DNA from: Actinomycetota bacterium
GTDB taxonomy: Bacteria > Actinomycetota > Actinomycetes > S36-B12 > UBA5976
DNA length: 7,705 bases
Direction: 5' to 3'
NCBI GenBank assembly: GCA_947491175.1
Contig: CANLIF010000059.1
Coordinates: 1-7,705, forward strand
This document shows positions 1 through 5,651 of this stretch, one piece after another (position 1 is the stretch's first letter; each line of letters starts with the position of its first letter). Made by a program: the position numbers and the translations under genes. The notes below the pieces were generated by a model, which did not search any database, was not told the DNA's origin, and saw only the letters and a program-made list of their open reading frames with translations.

Positions 1-35
1 AAGACGAACCGCCAAGTGGGCGTCGCAAAAAATAG

Positions 36-527
36 TTAGCGATAGTTCGTGTATTGAACTGCGAAATCTAGATCAGATTCACTAAGCAGTTGTTGTACCT
101 GCTGAAGATCATCGCGACTTTTTCCAGTCACGCGAAGTTCTTCACCTTGCACCTGGGTCTTTACGTTTTTTGGACCTTCATCTCGAATGATCTTGCCGAT
201 TTTCTTGGCTTGCTCCTGGCTGATGCCTGCCTTGAAATCACCGTTGATCTTGTAGTCCTTTCCAGAAACCCGTGGGTCGCCCGCAGTGAAGGACTTTAGA
301 CTCACTCCACGCTTAATCAATTTCTCGCGGAAAACTTCAAGTGCTGCTTTGGCACGATCCTCGGTGCTAGAGGTAATCTCGACGCCAAGCTCACCCTTCC
401 ATTCAATTGATGTTTCAGTTCCCTTGAAGTCAAAGCGGGTGGCAAGTTCTTTAGCGGCTTGGCCGAGGGCATTGTCGGCTTCCTGGCGATCTACTTTGCT
501 CACAATGTCCATACTGGAATCAGCCAT
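36..527 (-). CDS. yajQ: YajQ-family nucleotide (cyclic di-GMP)-binding protein
   Basis: The 163-residue product has the usual length of the YajQ/DUF520 family. It shows the family's N-terminal pattern: SMDIVSKVD near residues 5-13, then the conserved RFDFKGT stretch near 31-37. Lys/Glu-rich segments and the IRDEGPKNVKTQVQGEELRVTGK-like region near 112-135 complete the typical two-lobed ferredoxin-like fold. Family knowledge: YajQ proteins are soluble and bind nucleotides or RNA; a Xanthomonas member binds cyclic di-GMP and works with a transcription factor. Whether this one binds cyclic di-GMP cannot be read from the sequence. The ATG at 527 has a GAGGT Shine-Dalgarno (complement of 534-538) six bases upstream. 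The gene is transcribed alone and away from the SDR operon. I saw no convincing promoter for it and no terminator in the 35 bases left after its stop. Family call is firm, molecular role is not. Confidence 0.95.
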   Translation of the reverse strand: MADSSMDIVSKVDRQEADNALGQAAKELATRFDFKGTETSIEWKGELGVEITSSTEDRAKAALEVFREKLIKRGVSLKSFTAGDPRVSGKDYKINGDFKAGISQEQAKKIGKIIRDEGPKNVKTQVQGEELRVTGKSRDDLQQVQQLLSESDLDFAVQYTNYR

Positions 528-632
528 TTGGTTACCTCACTAGAAACTGGATATTTGAGTCCACTTTACTGGGCTGGATAAATCAGTTTGGTTGAGGTGG
601 CTGCCCAGATCTAAAGATTTTTCCAAAAGGCC

Positions 633-661
633 TTGACCCACTAGCGGAGTCTGCGTATTGT
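633..661 (+). promoter_or_regulatory. Predicted promoter of the SDR-GntR-FMO-SDR operon
   Basis: A -35 box TTGACC (633-638, 5/6 to TTGACA) and a -10 box TATTGT (656-661, 4/6 to TATAAT, fitting the TAnnnT pattern) are separated by exactly 17 bases. Transcription would begin near 667-669, about 30 bases before the ATG of the first gene. This is the best sigma70-like promoter in the window on the plus strand. It is a prediction from sequence only. Confidence 0.6.
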
Positions 662-665
662 TCAG

Positions 666-686
666 AATTGTAGATTGTTGACAATT
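666..686. promoter_or_regulatory. Candidate GntR/FCD operator dyad at the operon start
   Basis: Two nested inverted repeats lie here: AATTGT-N9-ACAATT (666-671 and 681-686) and the tighter ATTGT-TG-ACAAT (674-685). The half-site ATTGT also occurs at 657-661 inside the -10 box, so three copies stand in a row. Operators of FCD-type GntR regulators are commonly short dyads of the form TnGT-N(2-3)-ACnA, which the inner repeat matches. The site falls at or just after the predicted transcription start, where a bound repressor would block the promoter. The second gene of the operon encodes an FCD regulator, so autoregulation is the simplest reading. It is inferred, not shown. Confidence 0.5.
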
Positions 687-687
687 T

Positions 688-692
688 AGGAG
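688..692 (+). promoter_or_regulatory. Shine-Dalgarno site of the first SDR gene
   Basis: AGGAG lies five bases before the ATG at 698. It fixes this start, which otherwise looks short because the protein begins almost directly in the first beta strand of the Rossmann fold. Confidence 0.7.
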
Positions 693-697
693 TATTC

Positions 698-1399
698 ATG
701 GGAACTGCAGTAATCACAGGTGCTGGCAGTGGAATGGGTCGAGCTACGGCTGAACTTTACCTCGAGCGGGACTGGCAAGTGATAGCTGTCGATGTCTCCG
801 ATAACCCTGGAATCAAATCTGCAAACTTGCATTGGGTTAAGACCGATGTGCGAAACCGAGAATCACTAGAAGCCGCTTTAGCTCCAGCAATTACTTCAGC
901 TGGCGGCCAGATTGATGCAGTGGCAAACATCGCAGGAGTTTTTCCGCCAACAACGCTTGAAACATTCACTGAAGAAAATTTCCGTTTTATTTTTGATGTG
1001 AATGTACTAGGCGTTCTGAATGTGACTGCTGCTTGCGTTCCCTACATGGCGTCCGGTTCCGCAGTGGTTAACTTCGCATCCGTTGATGGCTTCACAGTCT
1101 CACGCGGACAACTTCTATATGGCGCTTCGAAGTCGGCAGTCATCATGATCACTAAATCTCTCGCACTTGAACTTGCACCAAAAGGTATTCGCGTTAATGG
1201 AATTGCACCTGGCTGGGTTGCAACTCCAGGAAATGCCGCGACCGGTCGCATGGAGGAAGCAGCCAAGTCAATTCCAATCGGTCGCGTTGCTCAGCCGTCA
1301 GAAATTGCTGAGTGGGTGTGGTTGCTTTCCGATCCAACTAAAGCTGGCTTCGTAGATGGAGAAACCATCGTGATTTCTGGCGCGGATGTAATGCGATGA
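698..1399 (+). CDS. SDR-family NAD-dependent oxidoreductase (first of two)
   Basis: This 233-residue protein is a classical short-chain dehydrogenase/reductase. The cofactor motif TGAGSGMG is at 7-14, and Asp32 at the end of the second strand normally selects NAD(H) over NADP(H). NIAG (77-80) stands for the usual NNAG. The catalytic tetrad is complete: Asn102, Ser128, Tyr141 and Lys145 (YGASK), with the standard 13-residue Ser-Tyr spacing. The PGW motif after strand six (near 171-173) and a C-terminal GETIVISGAD stretch complete the fold. Such enzymes oxidise alcohols or reduce ketones; the substrate is not readable. It is the promoter-proximal gene of a four-gene operon and its last four bases, ATGA, start the regulator gene. 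Its N-terminus is a few residues shorter than typical, but the Shine-Dalgarno site supports the start. Enzyme class is firm, reaction direction and substrate are unknown. Confidence 0.93.
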   Translation: MGTAVITGAGSGMGRATAELYLERDWQVIAVDVSDNPGIKSANLHWVKTDVRNRESLEAALAPAITSAGGQIDAVANIAGVFPPTTLETFTEENFRFIFDVNVLGVLNVTAACVPYMASGSAVVNFASVDGFTVSRGQLLYGASKSAVIMITKSLALELAPKGIRVNGIAPGWVATPGNAATGRMEEAAKSIPIGRVAQPSEIAEWVWLLSDPTKAGFVDGETIVISGADVMR

Positions 1400-2127
1400 C
1401 ATTTCAAGCCATTGAAAGCCAGAGCACAGCAGAGTTGCTGGCTGAACAAATTCGAGATGCGATTCTGGTGGGCAAACTTCACCCTGGGGATCGGCTAATT
1501 GAACAGGAGCTGTCAGAGTCATTCAAAACGTCTCGTGGTCCCATTCGCGAAGCTATAAGAATTTTGGCAACTGAAGGTTTAGTCGAGCATCGAAAAAATC
1601 GCGGAGCCATCGTTGCTGCGCCAAATTTTGATGACGTACTTGAGGTCTATGCGATGCGAATGTCAATGGGTTCAATTGCAGTAACCCATGCATCTCAATT
1701 GAGTTTGGAAACCGAACTAGATGTGCGAAAAGTCACTAAGAAATTGGAAGCAATGCGGACTGCTGTAGGTGGAAATGCAAATCGAATGATTTCACTAGAT
1801 TTGGATTTCCAGTCGGCTCTAATTGCCTTGGGCGCCTTGCCCCGGATTACCGAAATGTTTGAGCAGACTGCAGTGGACATTGGCGTATTTGTGCGATTCT
1901 TGGGAATTAAATACGACGACTCAGATCATAAAGAGTTGATTTCAAGACATGAAAAATTACTCAAAGCAATAAAAGAAGGAAACGCCAGTCAAGCGATTGA
2001 AATTTGGAATGGCCACATTCAGGCCTCAGTTCGAGAGTTTATGAAGCCGTTTAGTGAAGTTGAAATAAATGAACTATTTGAGAGACCTTTAATGAATAAC
2101 TTATTCGAAATGGAGATGAAGCGATGA
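1396..2127 (+). CDS. GntR-family transcriptional regulator, FCD (FadR-like) subfamily
   Basis: The 243-residue protein has an N-terminal winged helix-turn-helix (about 12-75), with the typical pattern LAEQIRDAIL, GKLHPGDRLIEQELSE and TSRGPIREAIRILATEGLVE. An all-helical FCD effector domain follows (about 80-215). FCD domains usually bind a metal through Asp-x3-His plus two later His and sense small carboxylate-type ligands. Here Asp135, His185 and His207 are in place with family-like spacing, but the second ligand position holds Gln139 (DLDFQ). The start overlaps the stop of the upstream SDR gene (ATGA) and no strong Shine-Dalgarno is visible, so translation is probably coupled. It sits as gene two of the operon it most likely controls through the dyad at 666-686. 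Effector and sign of regulation are unknown; repression is the usual mode. Confidence 0.93.
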   Translation: MTFQAIESQSTAELLAEQIRDAILVGKLHPGDRLIEQELSESFKTSRGPIREAIRILATEGLVEHRKNRGAIVAAPNFDDVLEVYAMRMSMGSIAVTHASQLSLETELDVRKVTKKLEAMRTAVGGNANRMISLDLDFQSALIALGALPRITEMFEQTAVDIGVFVRFLGIKYDDSDHKELISRHEKLLKAIKEGNASQAIEIWNGHIQASVREFMKPFSEVEINELFERPLMNNLFEMEMKR

Positions 2128-3410
2128 GTAGATACTGCGTAATTGGCGCTGGCCCAGCTGGTTTGGCATCGATGAAAACTTTGGTCGATGCTGGCCTTGA
2201 GTTTGATTGCTTTGAGCGAACTCAGGAAGTTGGTGGACACTGGAACACAGACTACGAAGCATTGCACCTAATTACATCCAGCAAAGTAACTGGTTATGAC
2301 GGCCATCCAATGCCAGAAGACTGGCCAATTTTTCCAAGCCGTAAATTGATGTTGAAATACTTTGAAGACTTTGCGCAAGAGTTTGATTTAAAGAAGTATG
2401 TAACTTTTGGTGTTTCCGTTGATCGAGTAGAGCCATTGCCAACCGAAGGACCGACCGGGTCAGCTGGATGGAGCGTAACCACAAGTGACGGTAAGACTAG
2501 TAACTACGACGGTGTATTCGTAGCCAACGGCCACTTATGGGATGAAAAGCGCCCTGAGTTTCCCGGTGAATTCACTGGTAAGACAATTCACTCTGGCAGC
2601 TACACAAATACCAAAGATATCGATGGGAACCGGGTTCTAGTCATTGGTTCTGGTAACTCAGGATGTGACTTAGCGGTAGACGCAGCGCAAAATCATTTTG
2701 AAACCGACATCGTGATCCGACGTGGACATTTCTTCCAGCCAAAAACTTTCTTTGGTGTGCCACGAGCCGAACTTGGCTGGATGCAGGAATTCACGTTCGA
2801 AGAACAAGACTTAATTGCTCGACTAATGATTCGATTGTCTGTTGGTACTCACGAGAACTATCCAGGTATGCCTGCACCAGATCATCGCACTTTGGCAGAT
2901 GGACCTCCAGTTGTAAATCAGTTACTTCTGTACTGGATTCATCATGGACGTATTGCAGTTAAGCCGGGTATCGAAAGATTTGATGGCAAAACAGTGCACT
3001 TCAGCGACGGTACAGCTAAGGAATACGACACGATTCTTTATGCAACTGGTTTCCATGCCTCACTTCCGTTTTTGTCCGAGGATTTGATTGAACGACAAGA
3101 AGGAGTTCCACTCCGGGTCGGAGCTGCAATTGTTCCGATTGGATTAGAGAAGTTTTACTTGATCGGAATGATCGGAGCCCGCGGACCGCAACCACCTATT
3201 TATTTGATTCAGGCAAAGATTGCACTTGAAATGGTTCGCCTCCATGAACAAGCCGGTGGATACCGAAGTATTGCTGGGCCACTTGAAAAACTGCAAGAAA
3301 AGGAATGGCGCATTGATATTTTGCGGCCGATCTGGTTGGACCAAGTTGAACACACCAAAACAGCATTAAGCATCATGGCCGAAGTGCAAACGGAATCAGT
3401 CTCTTCATGA
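2124..3410 (+). CDS. Flavin-containing monooxygenase (FMO family)
   Basis: This 428-residue protein is a class B flavoprotein monooxygenase. The FAD-binding motif GAGPAG is at 8-13, with Glu31 and VGGHW (36-40) following. The family fingerprint FxGxxxHxxxY is at 150-160 (Phe150, Gly152, His156, Tyr160). A second Rossmann motif, GSGNSG, for NADPH is at 175-180, and ATGF is at 307-310. The final residue of the fingerprint is Tyr, not the Trp of type I Baeyer-Villiger enzymes, and the chain is shorter than the roughly 500+ residues of those, so it groups with N-/S-oxygenating FMOs. The segment near 47-66 (HLITSSK, then HPMPEDWP) aligns with the TNSSK region of animal FMOs, but Thr51 takes the place of the conserved Asn. 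FMOs add one oxygen from O2 to soft nucleophiles such as amines, sulfides or sometimes ketones. ATGA overlaps link it to the regulator before and the SDR after. Substrate unknown. Confidence 0.92.
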   Translation: MSRYCVIGAGPAGLASMKTLVDAGLEFDCFERTQEVGGHWNTDYEALHLITSSKVTGYDGHPMPEDWPIFPSRKLMLKYFEDFAQEFDLKKYVTFGVSVDRVEPLPTEGPTGSAGWSVTTSDGKTSNYDGVFVANGHLWDEKRPEFPGEFTGKTIHSGSYTNTKDIDGNRVLVIGSGNSGCDLAVDAAQNHFETDIVIRRGHFFQPKTFFGVPRAELGWMQEFTFEEQDLIARLMIRLSVGTHENYPGMPAPDHRTLADGPPVVNQLLLYWIHHGRIAVKPGIERFDGKTVHFSDGTAKEYDTILYATGFHASLPFLSEDLIERQEGVPLRVGAAIVPIGLEKFYLIGMIGARGPQPPIYLIQAKIALEMVRLHEQAGGYRSIAGPLEKLQEKEWRIDILRPIWLDQVEHTKTALSIMAEVQTESVSS

Positions 3411-4192
3411 GTGACTGGTTAGGACTCTCGGATCGTGCCGCAGTTATTACCGGAGCTGGTGGTGGTATTGGTAAAGCGATTGCACTCGAACTCTCGGCAA
3501 ATGGTGTGCATTGCAATGTCCTTGATAGAGCAGGCGAGTTAGTTGATGCGACAGTTGCTGAAATCAACCAGACCGGTGGCAGTGCAACCGGGTATGTGTG
3601 TGACGTTACCGACGAAGCGGCTATCAACTCGGTAGCTACTTCTGTTAAGAACTGCGACATTTTGGTAAACGCCGCTGGCTTAGTTCGACCAGGTGCATTG
3701 GCTGACTTAAAAACAGTTGAATGGAATGATTTGTTAAGCGTTAATCTAACGGGCTATTTCTTGATGGCTCGAAGCTTTACGCCCCATCTCGTTGCTTCTG
3801 GAAATGGCGCAATGATTCATGTGGCATCTATTTCAAGCACCAACCCGCAGGGGTCAAGTGGCGCATATAGTGTCAGCAAAGCGGGAGTTGTAATCATGTC
3901 TAAACAACTAGCCTTTGAGCTTGGGCCCCAAGGCGTTCGTAGTAACACCGTGAGCCCAGGTCTAGTTCGCACACCGATGACGGAGGCGTATTACCAAGTT
4001 GGAGATGTTGCACAACGACGTGATGGAGCTGTCCCAATTGGTCGAGTTGCTAAACCTAAAGATATTGCGGACATAGTTACATTTTTGGCAAGTGATCGTG
4101 CCCGTTACGTAACCGGCGCGGACATCGTTGCAGATGGCGGATTTAGTCAGACCTTGATGAGCTCAGTTCCAAGACCAGGTTTTGGGGACTAG
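3407..4192 (+). CDS. SDR-family NAD-dependent oxidoreductase (second of two)
   Basis: This 261-residue classical SDR has TGAGGGIG at 15-22, Asp40 at the end of strand two (NAD preference), CDV near 65-67 and a canonical NAAG at 88-91. The catalytic residues are Asn113, Ser141, Tyr154 and Lys158 (YSVSK). The SPG motif after strand six (183-185), the PIGRVAKPKDIAD helix and the VTGADIVADGGF ending are also typical. It resembles secondary-alcohol, cyclopentanol or sugar-type SDRs in general layout, but that is not enough to assign a substrate. It clearly differs from the first SDR of the operon (different length and N- and C-termini), so the two are not a recent duplication and probably catalyse separate steps. 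The start codon overlaps the stop of the monooxygenase gene as ATGA with no good Shine-Dalgarno, so translational coupling is likely. It is the last gene of the tightly overlapped set. Confidence 0.93.
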   Translation: MSDWLGLSDRAAVITGAGGGIGKAIALELSANGVHCNVLDRAGELVDATVAEINQTGGSATGYVCDVTDEAAINSVATSVKNCDILVNAAGLVRPGALADLKTVEWNDLLSVNLTGYFLMARSFTPHLVASGNGAMIHVASISSTNPQGSSGAYSVSKAGVVIMSKQLAFELGPQGVRSNTVSPGLVRTPMTEAYYQVGDVAQRRDGAVPIGRVAKPKDIADIVTFLASDRARYVTGADIVADGGFSQTLMSSVPRPGFGD

Positions 4193-4228
4193 TCTTAACG
4201 TGCTGGACAAACAGCGAGTGAGGTGAAC

Positions 4229-5452
4229 ATGAAAAAGCCGGAAGTTGTGATTCTTGGTGCTGGATTTGGCGGATTAACTGCCGCTCGCGCACTTTCAAAA
4301 GTTGCAAACGTGACTCTAATTGATCGCCATAATTTTCAAACCTTCCTTCCCCTGCTTTATCAAGTTTCGACCGCGGGACTTGCCGCTGATCACGTTGCGT
4401 ATCCAATTCGTGGCGCATTACGCAAAACTAATGTTCAGTTTCGGATGGGAACTCCAGAAAAGTTAAATGCTGCGGCGAGCGAACTAACTCTGGCTGATGG
4501 CCATGTCATTAAGTATGACCACCTAGTAATTGCCATGGGCTCAACAACTGCAGACTTTGGAATAGCCGGGGTGAAAGAAAATGCACTCGGCATGAAAACT
4601 GTAGGCGAAGCCCTCACAATTCGTTCCGAAGTTATGCGCTCATATGAAGAAATGTGCAGACAAGGTAATCAGGACAAGCTTGATATTGCAATCGTTGGCG
4701 GCGGTCCCACTGGCGTTGAGATGGCGGGCGCATTTGCTGAACTGGTTCGAGGCCCACTTCGCTCAGATTATGCTGATGCAGCAAATCGAGTTCGAGTATC
4801 GATTATTGAAGCGGGTCCAAGACTAGTACCTTCGTTCTCTGAGTCTCTTTCAAAGAAGACTCGCGAAGACTTAGAGAAATTAGGCGTAACGGTTCTTACG
4901 GATACTTCAGTCAAAGAAGTTTTGCCTGACTCAATCCTTACGCTAGATGGAACTGTGATACCGGCCAACACTACGGTTTGGGCTGCTGGTGTTAAGGGTG
5001 TCCCAGCAATGGATCTCTTGCACCTACCAATCACTAGAGGTCGAATCGATGTCGAGAGCACCTTGCAAGTAACGGGCTACGAAAACGTCTGGGCAATTGG
5101 TGACATCGCTGGCGCAGTGGGAGACAACGGAAACCCACTTCCTATGGTTGCCCCAGTTGCGATGCAACAGGGAAGATTCTTAGCAAAGCAGATTCAGTCG
5201 TTGACTCATTCTGAACCACTTAAAAACTTTAAATACAAAGACAAGGGTTCGATGGCAACAATTGGACGCCACAAAGCGATTGTTGAAGTTAAAAGCATTC
5301 GAATTTCAGGTCCGATTGCCTGGCTGGCTTGGCTCTGGTTGCACTTGTTTTACATCTTGGGTGGCCGAAACAAGATTGGCACAATGGCCGACTGGACTTG
5401 GAACTATTTAACCTTTGATCGTGGCAATCGACACATTATGGATTCCTTTTAA
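4229..5452 (+). CDS. ndh: Type II NADH:quinone oxidoreductase (NDH-2)
   Basis: The 407-residue protein is a peripheral-membrane flavoenzyme that passes electrons from NADH to quinone without pumping protons. It has an FAD dinucleotide motif GAGFGG (10-15), the NDH-2 block NFQTFLPLLYQVSTAGL (about 35-51), an NADH motif GGGPTG (157-162) and the second FAD contact AIGD (289-292). PVAMQQGR follows near the quinone site. The C-terminus carries the Trp/Leu-rich amphipathic segment about 361-380 (GPIAWLAWLWLHLFYILGG) that anchors the family to the inner face of the membrane. I prefer the ATG at 4229, which has a GAGGT Shine-Dalgarno (4220-4224); an in-frame GTG at 4223 would add two residues but would lie on that site. 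The gene starts 36 bases after the second SDR gene with no clear promoter between, so readthrough from the operon is possible. As a housekeeping respiratory enzyme it may be unrelated to the operon. Confidence 0.94.
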   Translation: MKKPEVVILGAGFGGLTAARALSKVANVTLIDRHNFQTFLPLLYQVSTAGLAADHVAYPIRGALRKTNVQFRMGTPEKLNAAASELTLADGHVIKYDHLVIAMGSTTADFGIAGVKENALGMKTVGEALTIRSEVMRSYEEMCRQGNQDKLDIAIVGGGPTGVEMAGAFAELVRGPLRSDYADAANRVRVSIIEAGPRLVPSFSESLSKKTREDLEKLGVTVLTDTSVKEVLPDSILTLDGTVIPANTTVWAAGVKGVPAMDLLHLPITRGRIDVESTLQVTGYENVWAIGDIAGAVGDNGNPLPMVAPVAMQQGRFLAKQIQSLTHSEPLKNFKYKDKGSMATIGRHKAIVEVKSIRISGPIAWLAWLWLHLFYILGGRNKIGTMADWTWNYLTFDRGNRHIMDSF

Positions 5453-5463
5453 GCAATTGCCGA

Positions 5464-5494
5464 TTGGCACTTATGCCCTTTTGCTCGCTATCCT
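5464..5494 (+). promoter_or_regulatory. Possible tRNA-Tyr promoter
   Basis: TTGGCA (5464-5469) and TATCCT (5489-5494, TAnnnT type) are 19 bases apart, slightly longer than ideal. A start near 5501 would leave a leader of about 20 bases before the tRNA. The ndh gene has no clear terminator, so the tRNA could also be reached by readthrough. Confidence 0.35.
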
Positions 5495-5500
5495 TACTAA

Positions 5501-5516
5501 GTTGCCTTCGGGCGAC
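5501..5516 (+). other. UUCG-capped hairpin in the tRNA-Tyr leader
   Basis: GTTGCC-TTCG-GGCGAC forms a six-pair stem (one G-U) closed by a C(UUCG)G tetraloop, four bases before the mature 5' end of tRNA-Tyr. No T tract follows, so it is not an intrinsic terminator. It could help folding or RNase P processing, or protect the 3' end of the ndh transcript. Confidence 0.5.
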
Positions 5517-5520
5517 AAAT

Positions 5521-5604
5521 GGCAGATTGCCCGAGCGGCCAATGGGAGCGGACTGTAAATCCGTCGCGAAAGCTACAGTGGTTCGAACCCACTATCTGCC
5601 ACCA
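5521..5604 (+). tRNA. tRNA-Tyr (anticodon GTA), CCA encoded
   Basis: A full type II cloverleaf is visible. The acceptor stem GGCAGAT (5521-5527) pairs with ATCTGCC (5594-5600). The anticodon arm GCGGA/TCCGT encloses loop CTGTAAA with anticodon GTA at 5555-5557. A long variable arm occupies about 5565-5576, and the T arm AGTGG-TTCGAAC-CCACT is at 5577-5593. Discriminator A is at 5601 and the CCA end (5602-5604) is encoded in the DNA. The long variable arm with GTA fits bacterial tRNA-Tyr. It lies between the converging ndh and amidohydrolase genes. Confidence 0.97.
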
Positions 5605-5647
5605 GAAAGCGCTGGATCCGACGGGATCTGGCGCTTTCTTTGTTTAT
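5605..5647 (+). terminator. Strong intrinsic terminator after tRNA-Tyr
   Basis: A 15-pair stem runs from GAAAGCGC (5605-5612) through TGGATCC to its partner ending GCGCTTTC (5631-5638), with only two G-U pairs and a GACG tetraloop (5620-5623). TTTGTTTA follows. The stem begins at the base right after the encoded CCA, so it also defines the tRNA 3' end. On the minus strand the same hairpin has no T tract after it, so it is probably directional, although it may still slow transcripts arriving from the amidohydrolase gene that ends at 5652. Confidence 0.85.
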
Positions 5648-5651
5648 TGAC

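Noticed and set aside
1..35. Possible terminator after yajQ (GC-rich inverted segment next to an A tract)
   Set aside because: In the direction of yajQ transcription the T tract comes before the hairpin, not after it, and only a four-pair stem forms. On the plus strand the tract is A, not T.
90..543. Plus-strand open frames opposite yajQ
   Set aside because: They are antisense shadows of a well-supported gene, with no recognisable motifs and no ribosome binding site.
569..608. Six-base inverted repeat CTGGGC/GCCCAG in the intergenic region
   Set aside because: The 28-base loop has no supporting inner pairing and no T tract follows. It is most likely chance.
528..660. Minus-strand promoter for yajQ
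   Set aside because: Some TAnnnT-like boxes exist (e.g. TAAAGT) but none has a credible -35 partner at 16-18 bases.
2571..2603. Reading the FMO as a Baeyer-Villiger monooxygenase
   Set aside because: The fingerprint ends in Tyr160 where type I Baeyer-Villiger enzymes have Trp, and the protein is about 100 residues too short for that group.
698..4192. The two SDR genes as a recent tandem duplication
   Set aside because: Length, N- and C-termini and the sequence around the motifs differ widely; only the general SDR pattern is shared.
5453..5475. Terminator directly after ndh
   Set aside because: TGCC-GATT-GGCA gives only four base pairs and is not followed by a T tract.
5521..5604. tRNA-Tyr as an integrative-element attachment site
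   Set aside because: I found no second copy of the tRNA 3' end in the window and no integrase gene nearby.
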